In this document: in pieces, positions 39,471-48,677 of the stretch
How positions within the stretch are numbered: the stretch's first letter is position 1
Layout of the letters: the number at the start of each line of letters is the position of its first letter
Assembly (NCBI RefSeq): GCF_030227225.1
Contig: NZ_JASPHQ010000001.1
Span: 123,712 to 187,711, forward strand
DNA length: 64,000 nt
From: Corynebacterium rhinophilum
Lineage (GTDB): Bacteria; Actinomycetota; Actinomycetes; Mycobacteriales; Mycobacteriaceae
Reading direction: 5' to 3'
Notes under the pieces: model-generated
What the model saw: only the letters and a program-made list of their open reading frames with translations
What the model was told of the DNA's origin: nothing
Databases searched by the model: none
Made by a program: the position numbers and the translations under genes

Positions 39471-40319
39471 ATGAGCGCTACCAAACTAGATGGCACCTTG
39501 TACCGTGACGAGATTTTTGCGGACCTCGCTGAGCGCGTGGCCGCCCTGAAGGACAAGGGGATAACCCCTGGCCTGGCCACCGTTCTGGTGGGTGAGGACC
39601 CAGGCTCCCAGTCCTATGTAAAGATGAAGCACCGCGATTGCGAAAAGCTGGGCATCAACTCCATTCGCAAGGACCTGCCGGCGGATATTTCGCAGGAGGA
39701 ACTCGAGGCGGTCATCGATGAGCTCAATGCCGATGACGCCTGCACCGGCTACATCGTCCAGCTCCCGCTGCCCAAGCACTTGGATGAAAACGCCATCCTC
39801 GAGCGCATCGATCCGGAAAAGGACGCCGATGGTCTCCACCCGGTCAACCTGGGCAAGCTCGTTCTCAATGAGGAAGCCCCGCTGCCGTGCACCCCGAATG
39901 GCTGCCTGCACCTGCTGCGCCGCTTCGGCGTGGAGCTGGGCGGCACCAAGACCGTCGTCATCGGCCGCGGCGTGACCGTCGGCCGCCCCATTGGCCTGAT
40001 GTTGACCCGCCGCAGTGAGAACTCCACCGTTACCCTCTGCCACACCGGCACGAAGGATCTTGCCGCCGAAACCCGCAATGCCGATATCGTCATCGCCGCC
40101 GCCGGCCAACCGCACATGCTTACCGCGGACATGATTAAGGAAGGCGCCGCGCTTCTCGATGTCGGCGTATCCCGCGTCGACGGCAAGCTCACCGGCGATA
40201 TCGCCCCCGATTGCTGGGATAAGGCTGGGTTCGTCTCGCCCAACCCAGGCGGCGTCGGACCGCTCACGCGGGCCTTCTTGGTGCGCAACATCGTTGAGCG
40301 CGCGGAAAAGCTGGCGTGA
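39471..40319 (+). CDS. folD: Bifunctional methylenetetrahydrofolate dehydrogenase/cyclohydrolase
   Basis: FolD interconverts methylene-, methenyl- and 10-formyl-THF for one-carbon supply. Motifs seen: [14 protein letters not shown] with the catalytic lysine, [14 protein letters not shown], the Rossmann [14 protein letters not shown] and the C-terminal [20 protein letters not shown] use the ATG at 39471 (282 aa); the ATG at 39462 would add three residues. TAGGAT just upstream suggests a very short leader. Confidence 0.95.
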   Translation: MSATKLDGTLYRDEIFADLAERVAALKDKGITPGLATVLVGEDPGSQSYVKMKHRDCEKLGINSIRKDLPADISQEELEAVIDELNADDACTGYIVQLPLPKHLDENAILERIDPEKDADGLHPVNLGKLVLNEEAPLPCTPNGCLHLLRRFGVELGGTKTVVIGRGVTVGRPIGLMLTRRSENSTVTLCHTGTKDLAAETRNADIVIAAAGQPHMLTADMIKEGAALLDVGVSRVDGKLTGDIAPDCWDKAGFVSPNPGGVGPLTRAFLVRNIVERAEKLA

Positions 40320-40630
40320 ATTTAGACAATCCCCACGACGCGCACCTGAAACCGTCCCCGCTGCCCGCTTCCGTGCAGTGGGTGGCCATCGGGCTCTTCA
40401 TCGCCGGGGTGGCCTTGTCCGGCGGCTATGCCATCTTCGAGTATTGGCGCCGAGCTACCTTCTTGCTCGGGCTCGCGCTGCTGTGGCTGACGGTGGTGCG
40501 CCTGACGTGCGATTCGCGCCGCGTCGGCGTGCTGGCGGTGCGCTCGCGCCGCTTCGATGCCACCTTTACCGGGGTCATCGGTGCGCTGATGGCCTTTCTC
40601 GCCTACTCCGTGGACGCGCTGGGCAGCTAG
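40316..40630 (+). CDS. DUF3017 domain membrane protein
   Basis: The 104-aa protein has three helices (about residues 24-44, 49-63, 79-97) and is immediately downstream of folD with a GTGA overlap, the standard place for DUF3017 genes in actinobacteria. Function is unknown. Confidence 0.82.
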   Translation: MNLDNPHDAHLKPSPLPASVQWVAIGLFIAGVALSGGYAIFEYWRRATFLLGLALLWLTVVRLTCDSRRVGVLAVRSRRFDATFTGVIGALMAFLAYSVDALGS

Positions 40631-40690
40631 TTATCCACAGGTGATTGTTTCAGTATCACCAATCTGCGGCGTGTCGCGCGGCTATCCACA
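40631..40690 (+). promoter_or_regulatory. Pair of DnaA-box-like sites upstream of HNH copy 2
   Basis: TTATCCACA (40631-40639, exact) and CTATCCACA (40682-40690, one mismatch), each followed by G, face the same way as the HNH gene. They are 51 bases apart, the nearer one 55 bases from the start. The first touches the end of the DUF3017 gene. Confidence 0.7.
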
Positions 40691-40745
40691 GCCGCCGCGC
40701 ACTTGGCCTCGCGCCCTCAGCTACCCGCGGTTTAGGCTCGGGGCC

Positions 40746-41714
40746 ATGATTTCGGATTACCTCGCAGCGATAAACTCCCCGATGGCGCTCATCGGGGAGT
40801 GCGCTGGGCTATCCGAAGCCGAATTGGTAGACCGCGGTTTTAGCGATAAAGAGGCAGCGGAATTCGCGCGCTTGGCAGATACGTATTTTGGCAAGACATC
40901 GTTTAGCGCCAAGCAGCGCGCCGCCCGAACGACCGCGCTCCCGCTCGATGCGCTGAAAATCATCGAGGTGCACGCGCAGAAGCTGAAGACCCAGCGCGCG
41001 GCGTGGGCCCTGCGCGAGGAGCTGTGCCGGCTCAACGTTTCTACCAGCGAGATAGAAAAGCGCGCCCGCCGCCGCGTCAAGGAGGAGCGCACACAGAAGC
41101 GCGCGGAGGGCGTGCGTCTTACCCGCCGCACCGATGACCTGTGGACGCTGACCATCACCGCGGAATCGGGCCTGGTGGCTGAGATTAATAACCACGTCTC
41201 CACCGTGGACGATGCGCGCCGGGTATTTGCAGAGGGCGCGGCCGCCTCCACCATCACTACTAACGTGGTCCTCACGCTAGATGACATGGTGAAGGTTACC
41301 CACGGCGAGGACGACGTCACCCTGCAGCTGACTAACGGTGCCACCATCACCGGTGCGCAGCTAGCGGAGCGCGCGCTTGCCGATGCCGGCCTCATCACCC
41401 TCATCCACCCCGTCACCGGCCCCGTGAACCTGTACCACACGCGCCGGCTGGCCACCTGGAAGCAGCGGCAGATGGCGATGGCCGAAAATCCGGTGTGCCC
41501 GTGGCCTGATTGTCATATCCCTGCCGATGAATGCCAGGTTCACCACCTGCAACCGTGGCTGCTCGGCGGCGAGACCAACTCCGAGAACTTGACCATCGCC
41601 TGCAAGTATCACAACGCCGTCAACGACGATGACCCAAATGCCCCGCCCCGTCGTGGGCGCCTAGAGCGCCACCCGCACGAAGGCATCGTGTGGCGCCCGC
41701 CCTGGGCCCGATAA
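40746..41714 (+). CDS. HNH endonuclease / DUF222 protein (copy 2)
   Basis: The 322-aa paralogue of the protein at 24865-25953 has a DUF222-like helical N-terminus (ISDYLAAINSPMALIGECAGLSEAEL), then an HNH domain (CPWPDCHIPADECQVHHLQPWLLGG... NLTIACKYHN) and the shared NDDDPNAPPRRGRLER end. I use the ATG at 40746, aligned with the other copy; the frame is open to 40641 but that overlaps the box region. It lacks the Gly/Asn-rich insert of copy 1. Confidence 0.87.
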   Translation: MISDYLAAINSPMALIGECAGLSEAELVDRGFSDKEAAEFARLADTYFGKTSFSAKQRAARTTALPLDALKIIEVHAQKLKTQRAAWALREELCRLNVSTSEIEKRARRRVKEERTQKRAEGVRLTRRTDDLWTLTITAESGLVAEINNHVSTVDDARRVFAEGAAASTITTNVVLTLDDMVKVTHGEDDVTLQLTNGATITGAQLAERALADAGLITLIHPVTGPVNLYHTRRLATWKQRQMAMAENPVCPWPDCHIPADECQVHHLQPWLLGGETNSENLTIACKYHNAVNDDDPNAPPRRGRLERHPHEGIVWRPPWAR

Positions 41715-41732
41715 AGAACATTGCCGAAGCCA

Positions 41733-41750
41733 GCGCAGTTAAACCTGCGC
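41733..41750. terminator. Hairpin between HNH copy 2 and metX
   Basis: GCGCAG (41733-41738), TTAAAC, CTGCGC (41745-41750) is a perfect stem between two converging genes. There is no T-run. The rest of the 225-base gap (to 41939) is GC-rich with no gene I can support. Confidence 0.45.
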
Positions 41751-41939
41751 CGCTCCGGCGATCCTTCTGTATGCCTTCTGCAAGGAGTCCGGGCTAGCCA
41801 CTTACCGTGCCCCCGTTCCGGACCCCGCCACTATCTGCCTCGCGCCGCGTCCCGTTCGTGCGTCGAGCCACCAGTGACCGTAAACCGCTGGCGTAGGCGA
41901 TGCGGAATTGCGCACGCGCCGGCGTGTAGGCGGGGTTGG

Positions 41940-43046
41940 CTAGATGGCGTAGTCGATTGTGCTGTCCGCGTCCAGCGGGTGCGGTTGGGACAGGGTGAGG
42001 AAGTTGCGCAGGATGCGGTCCATCTGGCGCGACTCCGTGAGGAACGCATCGTGGCCGACGGGAGAGACTACCTTCGCCATGGCCAGCAGGTTGCCTAGGT
42101 TCCGAGAGAGGTGTTCCTGCTGGTGATAGGGATAAAGGATGTCCGTATCGACGCCCACGACCATGGTCGGTACCTGCGAAGAACCCAGCGCGCGGTTCAG
42201 GCCGCCGCGGCCACGGCCGATGTCGTGGCGGTTGAGGGCCTCGGTAAGTGTGACATAGGAGCCGGCATCAAAATGATCCGCCAGCTTCGAGCCCTGATAA
42301 TCCAGGTAGGAGTTCACGGCGAAGCGCTGGTCGTGCCGGCGATAGGGCCCGAGGGGTTCTTCGTCGGTTTGGGCCTGAACACCAAAGCGCTCATCAATTT
42401 CCTGCTCGCCGCGATACGTCAGGTGCGCGATGCGCCGCGCCGCCGCGAGTCCCTCGCGAGGGCGCTGGGAGGAGGAATAATAGTCGCCGCCGTGCCAGAA
42501 GGGATCGCGTTCAATCGCGGAAATCTGCGCCGACTGGATACCAATCTGCCACGCGGAGGCGCGCGCGGAGACGGCGATAACGCACGCAGCATCGACCGCC
42601 TCCGGGTACATCAGCGTCCATTCCAAGGCGCGTGCACCACCCATAGAACCGCCGATAATCGCATGTACGCGCGTTATTCCGAGTTCTTCCAGCGCCTTTT
42701 TCTCCGCGGCCACCAAATCGCGAATGGATAGCGCCGGAAAACGCGATCCCCAACTGCGGCCATCTGGATGCGGGGAGGAGGGGCCGGTGGATCCATTGCA
42801 GCCACCGAGTGCGTTCATGGCGATAACGCACCACTTCGTCGTATCCAGCGCCTTGCCTGGGCCAATGAGATCGCACCACCACTCGGCCACATCGGCGTTG
42901 CCGGTCAGCGCGTGTTCCACCAAGATGACGTTATTTCCGCCGTGCGGATCGCCGAGGAAATGGCCGAAGCGGTGGTAGGCGATGTGGGCATCGGAAAGCG
43001 TGGCGCCTGCTTCGGTGCGAAAATCGCCGATACTTATACAGCTCAT
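41940..43046 (-). CDS. metX: Homoserine O-acetyltransferase
   Basis: MetX acetylates homoserine for methionine synthesis. The alpha/beta-hydrolase fold has the nucleophile elbow GGSMGG, NALGGCNGSTGPSS in the lid region and the late GHDAFL histidine. Length is 368 aa. It overlaps the metY stop by four bases and is co-transcribed with it from a promoter region that carries two TAGACNAAGCGGT motifs. Confidence 0.95.
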   Translation of the reverse strand: MSCISIGDFRTEAGATLSDAHIAYHRFGHFLGDPHGGNNVILVEHALTGNADVAEWWCDLIGPGKALDTTKWCVIAMNALGGCNGSTGPSSPHPDGRSWGSRFPALSIRDLVAAEKKALEELGITRVHAIIGGSMGGARALEWTLMYPEAVDAACVIAVSARASAWQIGIQSAQISAIERDPFWHGGDYYSSSQRPREGLAAARRIAHLTYRGEQEIDERFGVQAQTDEEPLGPYRRHDQRFAVNSYLDYQGSKLADHFDAGSYVTLTEALNRHDIGRGRGGLNRALGSSQVPTMVVGVDTDILYPYHQQEHLSRNLGNLLAMAKVVSPVGHDAFLTESRQMDRILRNFLTLSQPHPLDADSTIDYAI

Positions 43047-44359
43047 GCCAGTGCGTTAAATCCCAATTCGAGGTCAGCAATGATGTCGTCGATATCTTCA
43101 ATGCCCACAGACAAACGGATGGTGGACTGCGCGATACCCGCCGCGGCTAGGGCGGCATCATCGGACTGCGAGTGCGTGGTGGTCGCCGGGTGAACCGCGA
43201 GTGAGCGGGTATCGCCGATATTGGCGAGGTTGGAGTGGAGTTTTAGGGCATCGATAAACGCCCATGCTTCCTCGCGCCCGCCCTCGATATCGAAGGACAG
43301 CACGGAGCCGGTATAGGAGTAACCCAGCTTCTCCTTGATCTTCTTATACGGTGAGGAATCCAGGCCGGCGTAGTTGACCTTCGTCACCTTGGCGTGGCCT
43401 TCCAGGTACTCGGCCACGGCTTGGGCGTTGGCATTGTGCTTGTCGATGCGCAGCCCTACCGTCTCAATGCCATTAAGCGTCAGCCATGCATTGAACGGAG
43501 AAATGGCGGCGCCGGTATCGCGCAGCAGGCCGGCGCGGGCCTTGAGCGCGAAGGCGGGGGCGCCGAGGTCGGCGTACTTCAGGCCGTGGTAGGCCTCGTC
43601 GGGGGTGACGAAGTAGGGGAATACCGGCTCGCCGTCGCGCTCGACGGTCCAGTCGAAGGAGCCGCCGTCAATAATCGCGCCGCCCACCGCGGAACCATTG
43701 CCGGTGTAGAACTTCGTGGTCGAAACCACGACGATGTCCGCGCCCAAGTCGAGCGGGCGGGCCAGCGCCGCGGTGGCGATGGTGTTATCCACGATGAGCG
43801 GGACCTGGTTAGTGTGGGCGACCTCGGCGATGGCGGGGATATCGAGGACATCGGCTACCGGGTTGCCAAAGGTCTCGCCGTAAAACGCCTTGGTATTAGG
43901 CTGTACGGCGTCCTGCCAGGACTGGGGGTCGTCCGGGTTTTCCACGAGGGTGACGTCGATGCCAAGGCGCTTGAGCGTGACGGTAAAGAGGGTGGAGGTG
44001 CCGCCGTAGAGGCGCGGGGAGGAAACGATGTGATCGCCTGCCGAGGCGAGGTTGAAAATGGCCGCGGTCTCTGCGGCCTGGCCCGAGGCAAAGGCCACGG
44101 CGGCCACGCCGCCTTCAAGGGAGGCCAAGCGCTCTTCCAGCGCATCCTGCGTTGGGTTGGTCAGGCGGGTGTAGATGGGGCCCGCATCGGAGAGGTTAAA
44201 GCGGTTGGCCGCGTGCTCGGCGTCATCAAAGACGTACGAGGTGGTTTGGTAAATCGGCACATTGCGGGAGTTGTGCGCGCCGTCGAGGTTTTGGCCTGCA
44301 TGAACGGAGCGGGTGGCGAAGGACCAGTCTGCGTTGGAGTTATCGTATTTCGTCGTCAT
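43043..44359 (-). CDS. metY: O-acetylhomoserine sulfhydrylase
   Basis: This PLP enzyme makes homocysteine from O-acetylhomoserine and sulfide. The Cys/Met-metabolism fold has the lysine motif VVSTTKFYTGNGSAVGG and the N-terminal FATRSVHAGQNLDGAHNSRNVPIYQTTSYVF. I use the ATG at 44359 (438 aa); the frame runs three codons further. It is the first gene of metY-metX. Confidence 0.95.
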   Translation of the reverse strand: MTTKYDNSNADWSFATRSVHAGQNLDGAHNSRNVPIYQTTSYVFDDAEHAANRFNLSDAGPIYTRLTNPTQDALEERLASLEGGVAAVAFASGQAAETAAIFNLASAGDHIVSSPRLYGGTSTLFTVTLKRLGIDVTLVENPDDPQSWQDAVQPNTKAFYGETFGNPVADVLDIPAIAEVAHTNQVPLIVDNTIATAALARPLDLGADIVVVSTTKFYTGNGSAVGGAIIDGGSFDWTVERDGEPVFPYFVTPDEAYHGLKYADLGAPAFALKARAGLLRDTGAAISPFNAWLTLNGIETVGLRIDKHNANAQAVAEYLEGHAKVTKVNYAGLDSSPYKKIKEKLGYSYTGSVLSFDIEGGREEAWAFIDALKLHSNLANIGDTRSLAVHPATTTHSQSDDAALAAAGIAQSTIRLSVGIEDIDDIIADLELGFNALA

Positions 44360-44371
44360 GCCACGCAAGAC

Positions 44372-44384
44372 TAGACCAAGCGGT
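44372..44384 (+). promoter_or_regulatory. TAGACCAAGCGGT, candidate McbR-type operator of metYX (proximal)
   Basis: This site lies 13 bases before the metY start. Extended to TAGAC-CAAGCG-GTATG it resembles the McbR consensus TAGAC-N6-GTCTA. The same 13-base pattern recurs at 44438 and before metQ. Confidence 0.65.
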
Positions 44385-44437
44385 ATGTAACGTACAGCAC
44401 CCCGCTGCGAAACCGCAGGGTAGTCAGAGAATAAAAA

Positions 44438-44450
44438 TAGACTAAGCGGT
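44438..44450 (+). promoter_or_regulatory. TAGACTAAGCGGT, candidate McbR-type operator of metYX (distal)
   Basis: Second copy, 66 bases from the first and overlapping the last codons of the metallo-hydrolase gene. The spacing of about six helical turns would allow looping or cooperative binding. Confidence 0.55.
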
Positions 44451-45023
44451 AAATTTCTCGCCTGGATTTAGCCGCTTATAGCCCTGTACTCCGGCTTTGG
44501 TGAGCATGGTGTCGAAGGCGGTGCGGCCGACATCGGAAAGCACGGCGTCATGGATGGGGATCGTGACCGCGGCGCCGACGCGCTGGGCATAATCGGCGGC
44601 CTCCGCGGCCTTTACCCAGGGCCCAGCGATGGGCAGGAGCAACACGTTGGCCGGGTGATCGATGTACTGATCGCCCGGGTGGAGCAGGCCACCCAAGTAG
44701 TAGCCCACGTTGGCCGGGCGCGGGATATTCGGGTGGATCGGCGCGTGTTGGCCGCCGAGTACTTCGATGTCGAGGCCGGCGACGGTGATGGTCTCGCCCG
44801 GTGCAACCGCGGTACCGCGCCCCAGCTGTTCGCAGGCTTCGGCGGGCGCCCAGAGTGGGGCATCGGGAAGCCGGTCCGGGTCTAGGTGATCTGCATGCGC
44901 ATGGGTAATGAGCACCGCATCGGCGTCGGGAAAGGCGGGCGTCATGGTTCCGGGATCGATGAGGATACGCCCGCCCGGCGCCGCAACTGCGACGCAGGCG
45001 TGGCCAAGCAAGCTAAATTCCAT
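44442..45023 (-). CDS. MBL-fold metal-dependent hydrolase
   Basis: The 193-aa metallo-beta-lactamase fold protein has the metal motif THAHADHLD, then GGQHAPIH, and later PIAGPWVKAAEAADYAQ and IPIHDA, the pattern of the small UlaG-like group. The substrate is unknown. The ATG at 45023 starts the first beta strand (MEFSLLGHACVAV); the open frame upstream overlaps a small membrane protein gene and is not expected to be translated. Confidence 0.85.
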   Translation of the reverse strand: MEFSLLGHACVAVAAPGGRILIDPGTMTPAFPDADAVLITHAHADHLDPDRLPDAPLWAPAEACEQLGRGTAVAPGETITVAGLDIEVLGGQHAPIHPNIPRPANVGYYLGGLLHPGDQYIDHPANVLLLPIAGPWVKAAEAADYAQRVGAAVTIPIHDAVLSDVGRTAFDTMLTKAGVQGYKRLNPGEKFTA

Positions 45024-45037
45024 GCGTCCTAGCCTAT

Positions 45038-45250
45038 CTACTGCGGGTCTTTTTCGTCCTTGCGGCGAAATAGGTACCAGATGCCGAGGATTGCGCCGAA
45101 GAGCAGGATTGCTGAGGCGATAAAGACCATGGCGACCACCATTGTGCGGTGTGGATCGTTTAAGAAAATCATGCAGACGATGGCGGCGAGGAAAATCGCG
45201 GCGAATAATGTGATGAGCCAATTGCGCTTGGTGTGCTCTGCGAATGTCAT
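45038..45250 (-). CDS. Small two-helix membrane protein
   Basis: The 70-aa protein has two hydrophobic helices (about residues 12-29 and 37-59) and a charged tail RRKDEKDPQ. No recognisable family. It ends 14 bases before the hydrolase start on the same strand, so the two may be co-transcribed. Confidence 0.65.
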   Translation of the reverse strand: MTFAEHTKRNWLITLFAAIFLAAIVCMIFLNDPHRTMVVAMVFIASAILLFGAILGIWYLFRRKDEKDPQ

Positions 45251-45424
45251 GCATTAATTGTTACGGAAAAACCGGGGGTAAACAAGCTGGGTGGGGATTC
45301 TGGGGGCGGAACCCGGCTATATGGTGCACCGATTTTCCCAATAATGCTCGCGTGCGGGCTGGCCGATGTGGGCGAATGGGGGTAGGGGCCTTCCGTTCGA
45401 CTATTTAACACCGCTTTGTCCGTT

Positions 45425-45430
45425 CATAAT
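45425..45430 (+). promoter_or_regulatory. CATAAT, candidate -10 element of norB
   Basis: It lies 42 bases before the ATG in an otherwise GC-rich 217-base leader. AAAAGGAC just before the start is the ribosome binding site. No clear NsrR or FNR site could be assigned by eye. Confidence 0.3.
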
Positions 45431-45471
45431 GATGTATGTCGAACTCTCTACAACTGTGAAAAGGACACTTT

Positions 45472-48033
45472 ATGGCCACCACGACTGGGGTTGAGGACCG
45501 GAAGAAACCGGTCCTCAAGGTGAGCAACGTGTGGGTGCAAGGCATTGCCCTCGTCATGATCTTTGGCTTTTTGGTCATGGGATTTTTGGCGTACCGTACC
45601 TATGACGCATCCATGCCGTTGCCGGAAAAGATTGTCTCCGAATCCACGGGCGAAACGGTCTTAACCAAGGAAGAGATCACTAACGGCCAGGCGCTGTACC
45701 AGGCCCGCGGCCTGCAGCAATACGGCTCCGTGCTGGGCCACGGCGCCTACCTGGGCCCGGACTATACGGCGGAGTACCTGCGCCGCGCTCTCGATCACGC
45801 CCGCGAGGAAAACGACGCGAATGGTATGCCCGATTTCGTTGATTCTTCCGCCACTCCCGAAGAGGCCGTGGTAGAAGAATTCCGCACCAACCGCTATGAC
45901 GAAGAAACGGGCGTGCTGGAGTGGACCGATAACCAGATTTCGGCATTCGAGGCCAATAAGGACTACTACGCTCAGTACTTTGGCCCCGATTCCCACAACA
46001 GTGGCTTGCCGTCGGACTTTATTACCGATGAGCAAGACATCAATAACCTCGTAGGTTTCTTCGGTTGGACCGCGTGGGCTTCGGCGGCAGAGCGTCCGGG
46101 CCACGACTATTCCTATACCAATAACTGGCCCGCGGAATCGCGCGTGGACAACGGCCCGACCGCGGACCTCGTGGTGTGGTCGGTGCTCTCGCTCATCGCG
46201 CTCATCGGCGGTACCGGCCTGATCTTTGCGATTTACGGCCGGTGGTCCAAGTCCATTGGTTGGCATTCGGAAGAAGCACCGAACCTGGACTTCAAGCAGC
46301 CGGGCGAGGTCGGGCTGACCAAGTCGCAGAAGGTGGTGGCCTGGTTCGTCCTGGTCATTGCGTTGCTGTTCTTAATCCAGGCGCTGCTGGGTGCGGCCAG
46401 CCAGCACTATCGCACCGAGCTCACCGGTTTCTTCGGCATTCCGCTGCAAGAGATCTTGCCGTATAACGTCTCGCGCACCTGGCACCTGCAGCTATCACTG
46501 CTGTGGACCGCCGGCGGCCTGTTGGCGGCGGGTATCTTCCTCGCCTCCTTCGTGGGCAAGAAAGAGCCGAAGAAGCAGCACTGGCTCGTCTGGTTCCTCC
46601 TGGGAGCCATCGCCGTAGTGGTCTTCGGGTCGATGGCCTTTGAATGGCTCTCCACCATGGGCTATATCGAAGAGGGAACGCTATTTTCTCAGCAGTGGGA
46701 ATACCTCGATCTCCCGCGCTTCTTCCAAGTCCTGCTCACCATTGGCATGTTCGTGTGGATCGGCATCATCTACCGCCAACTGCGCGGGCGGTTAAAAAAT
46801 GAGCACAAGTCTAATATGCCGTGGTTGTTCTTCTTTGCGGGCCTCGCCATCCCGGCGTTTTACGCGGTGGGCAACCTGGCTGGCTCGGAAACCCACATTT
46901 CCGTCGCTGAATTCTGGCGCTTCTGGGTGGTCCACCTGTGGGTGGAGGACTTCCTGGAGCTATTTACCACCGTCATGGTGGCCTACGTCTTCGTCCTGCT
47001 CGGCGTGGTCCGTGAAAAGATCGCCCTGGGCATCATCTTCTTGGACGTCATCCTTTATTCCACCGGTGGCGTGCTGGGTACGATGCACCACCTGTACTTC
47101 TCCGGCACCCCGGTCGAGCACATGGCCCTGGGCGCGTTCTTCTCGGCCGCCGAGGTGGTCCCGCTGACGCTGTTGACGGTGGAGGCGTGGACGTTCATGC
47201 AGCTGGGTTCCCGCCAGCGCGCTTCTGGGGAGCGACCCTTCCCGCACCGTTGGGCCGTGATGTTCCTCGTTGCCGTTGGTTTCTGGAACTTCTTGGGCGC
47301 AGGCATCTTTGGCTTCCTAGTCAACCTGCCTATCGTGTCCTACTACGAAATCGGTACGGCGCTGACGGCCAACCACGCCCACGGCGCAATGATGGGTGTG
47401 TATGGCTTCCTGGCTGTAGGCCTGTCGGTCTTTGCACTGCGCTATCTCATCCCCAAGGACAAATGGTCCGATAAGGCCATGGGCTGGGCTTTCTGGCTGC
47501 AAAACCTGGGCCTGTTGTGGATGGTGGTAATTTCGCTGCTGCCACTGGGCATCATGCAGCTTTACGAGTCCGTCGGCTCCGGGTACGTGGAGGCGCGTTC
47601 GTTGGGCTATATCACCCAACCTGGAAACTTCGTTATGGAGTGGCTGCGCCTGCCTGGCGATGTCATGTTCCTCATCGGCATCCTGCCCTTCCTTTGGATG
47701 GCGCTGCGCGGGGTGCTCTACAACAAGGACATCCCCACGGTGGATGAGCACCCGACTAACCCGCTGTTTAGCATCATTACCCCAGACGAGGACGACCACG
47801 CGGGCGAGGTTCCCGTGGGATCCTCGGTGGGACTGGTTTCTGGAGGCAAGGGGCGAGTCGACAAGCGCAGCTCCACGGGCCGGCGCTACGAGTACGTTGA
47901 TGAGCGCGGTGCCTTCGTAGAGGAGGAAGATCCCGATGCTGAGCGCGGCGATTCCGCCACCGCGCCGCGCCAGGAATTTGAATCGCGCACGAAGTGGGGC
48001 GGTACCTACCGCTCGGATAAGAAGGACGACTAA
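45472..48033 (+). CDS. norB: Quinol-dependent nitric oxide reductase (qNor)
   Basis: The single-subunit NO reductase of 853 aa reduces NO to N2O with electrons from quinol. It has an N-terminal helix (about 26-45), a long extracytoplasmic domain (about 46-230) fused to a heme-copper oxidase-like core of about 12 helices with heme/metal histidines (e.g. WVVHLWVEDF, MHHLYFSGTPVEH, ALTANHAHGAMMGVYG). The charged 70-aa tail is cytoplasmic. This gene most likely detoxifies host or microbial NO. The stop overlaps the next start (TAATG). Confidence 0.94.
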   Translation: MATTTGVEDRKKPVLKVSNVWVQGIALVMIFGFLVMGFLAYRTYDASMPLPEKIVSESTGETVLTKEEITNGQALYQARGLQQYGSVLGHGAYLGPDYTAEYLRRALDHAREENDANGMPDFVDSSATPEEAVVEEFRTNRYDEETGVLEWTDNQISAFEANKDYYAQYFGPDSHNSGLPSDFITDEQDINNLVGFFGWTAWASAAERPGHDYSYTNNWPAESRVDNGPTADLVVWSVLSLIALIGGTGLIFAIYGRWSKSIGWHSEEAPNLDFKQPGEVGLTKSQKVVAWFVLVIALLFLIQALLGAASQHYRTELTGFFGIPLQEILPYNVSRTWHLQLSLLWTAGGLLAAGIFLASFVGKKEPKKQHWLVWFLLGAIAVVVFGSMAFEWLSTMGYIEEGTLFSQQWEYLDLPRFFQVLLTIGMFVWIGIIYRQLRGRLKNEHKSNMPWLFFFAGLAIPAFYAVGNLAGSETHISVAEFWRFWVVHLWVEDFLELFTTVMVAYVFVLLGVVREKIALGIIFLDVILYSTGGVLGTMHHLYFSGTPVEHMALGAFFSAAEVVPLTLLTVEAWTFMQLGSRQRASGERPFPHRWAVMFLVAVGFWNFLGAGIFGFLVNLPIVSYYEIGTALTANHAHGAMMGVYGFLAVGLSVFALRYLIPKDKWSDKAMGWAFWLQNLGLLWMVVISLLPLGIMQLYESVGSGYVEARSLGYITQPGNFVMEWLRLPGDVMFLIGILPFLWMALRGVLYNKDIPTVDEHPTNPLFSIITPDEDDHAGEVPVGSSVGLVSGGKGRVDKRSSTGRRYEYVDERGAFVEEEDPDAERGDSATAPRQEFESRTKWGGTYRSDKKDD

Positions 48034-48677
48034 TGCCGGGTGCATTTACCGTACTATCCGCGTGCTACGGGCTCTTCCTGCTCGCAGTGGCCTGGGTATT
48101 CGACCTGCTGGCGCAACAAACCGCCAACCGCACCATGTCCAACCAATCCGGCACGTTCCGGTACATGGAAGACCACGATGCTTGGCGATGCCCCGAAGAT
48201 CACTGGCTCTGGCCCTCCAGCTTCGACCCGGAAAACCGCGTCATGCGCTACCGCGCGAACCCGACCGTGTGCAATACCTGCCCGGTCAAGCAGCAGTGCA
48301 CGGTCTCGCACCATGGCCGGGAGGTCACGCGCCAGTTGGATCCGTGGCCGCACTCGGATTCGGGGCGCTTCCACCGCGGCATCGCGCTGGCGGTGGCGGC
48401 GATGGGCTACTTGCTGCCCTTGGCCTCGCTGATTAGCTACCATTCGCCCGCGGAAGTGGCGTTGACGCTGGCTACGGTGCTTATCATCACCGGTTTCGGC
48501 GTGTACCCGCTGGCCCGCCACCTGTGGAATACGCCCTCGAACGCGCCGCAGCTGGTGGTGCCGGAGATGGATAACCGCGAGGCGGAGTTGGCGGCGCAGG
48601 TCGATCGCTATGGTTCGAAGTACGGAAAATCCACGCGCTACCGCTCGGTGCGTCAAGAACTGGAAGGGGAAATCTAA
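48033..48677 (+). CDS. Membrane protein with CX2CX5C motif, coupled to norB
   Basis: The 214-aa protein has one N-terminal helix (about 4-27), a roughly 85-residue loop containing WRCPEDHW and CNTCPVKQQC, two further helices (about 117-137 and 141-162) and a charged C-terminus. The Cys pattern could bind zinc or an Fe-S cluster. No known family comes to mind. Its ATG overlaps the norB stop, and the next gene starts directly after its stop, so it is the middle gene of a norB operon. Confidence 0.75.
   Translation: MPGAFTVLSACYGLFLLAVAWVFDLLAQQTANRTMSNQSGTFRYMEDHDAWRCPEDHWLWPSSFDPENRVMRYRANPTVCNTCPVKQQCTVSHHGREVTRQLDPWPHSDSGRFHRGIALAVAAMGYLLPLASLISYHSPAEVALTLATVLIITGFGVYPLARHLWNTPSNAPQLVVPEMDNREAELAAQVDRYGSKYGKSTRYRSVRQELEGEI

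Noticed and set aside
41780..41930. Resemblance to a cobalamin riboswitch (CCCCGCCACTAT, GCCACCAGTG)
   Set aside because: The B12 box is missing, and on the + strand it would lead only into the end of the oppositely oriented metX.
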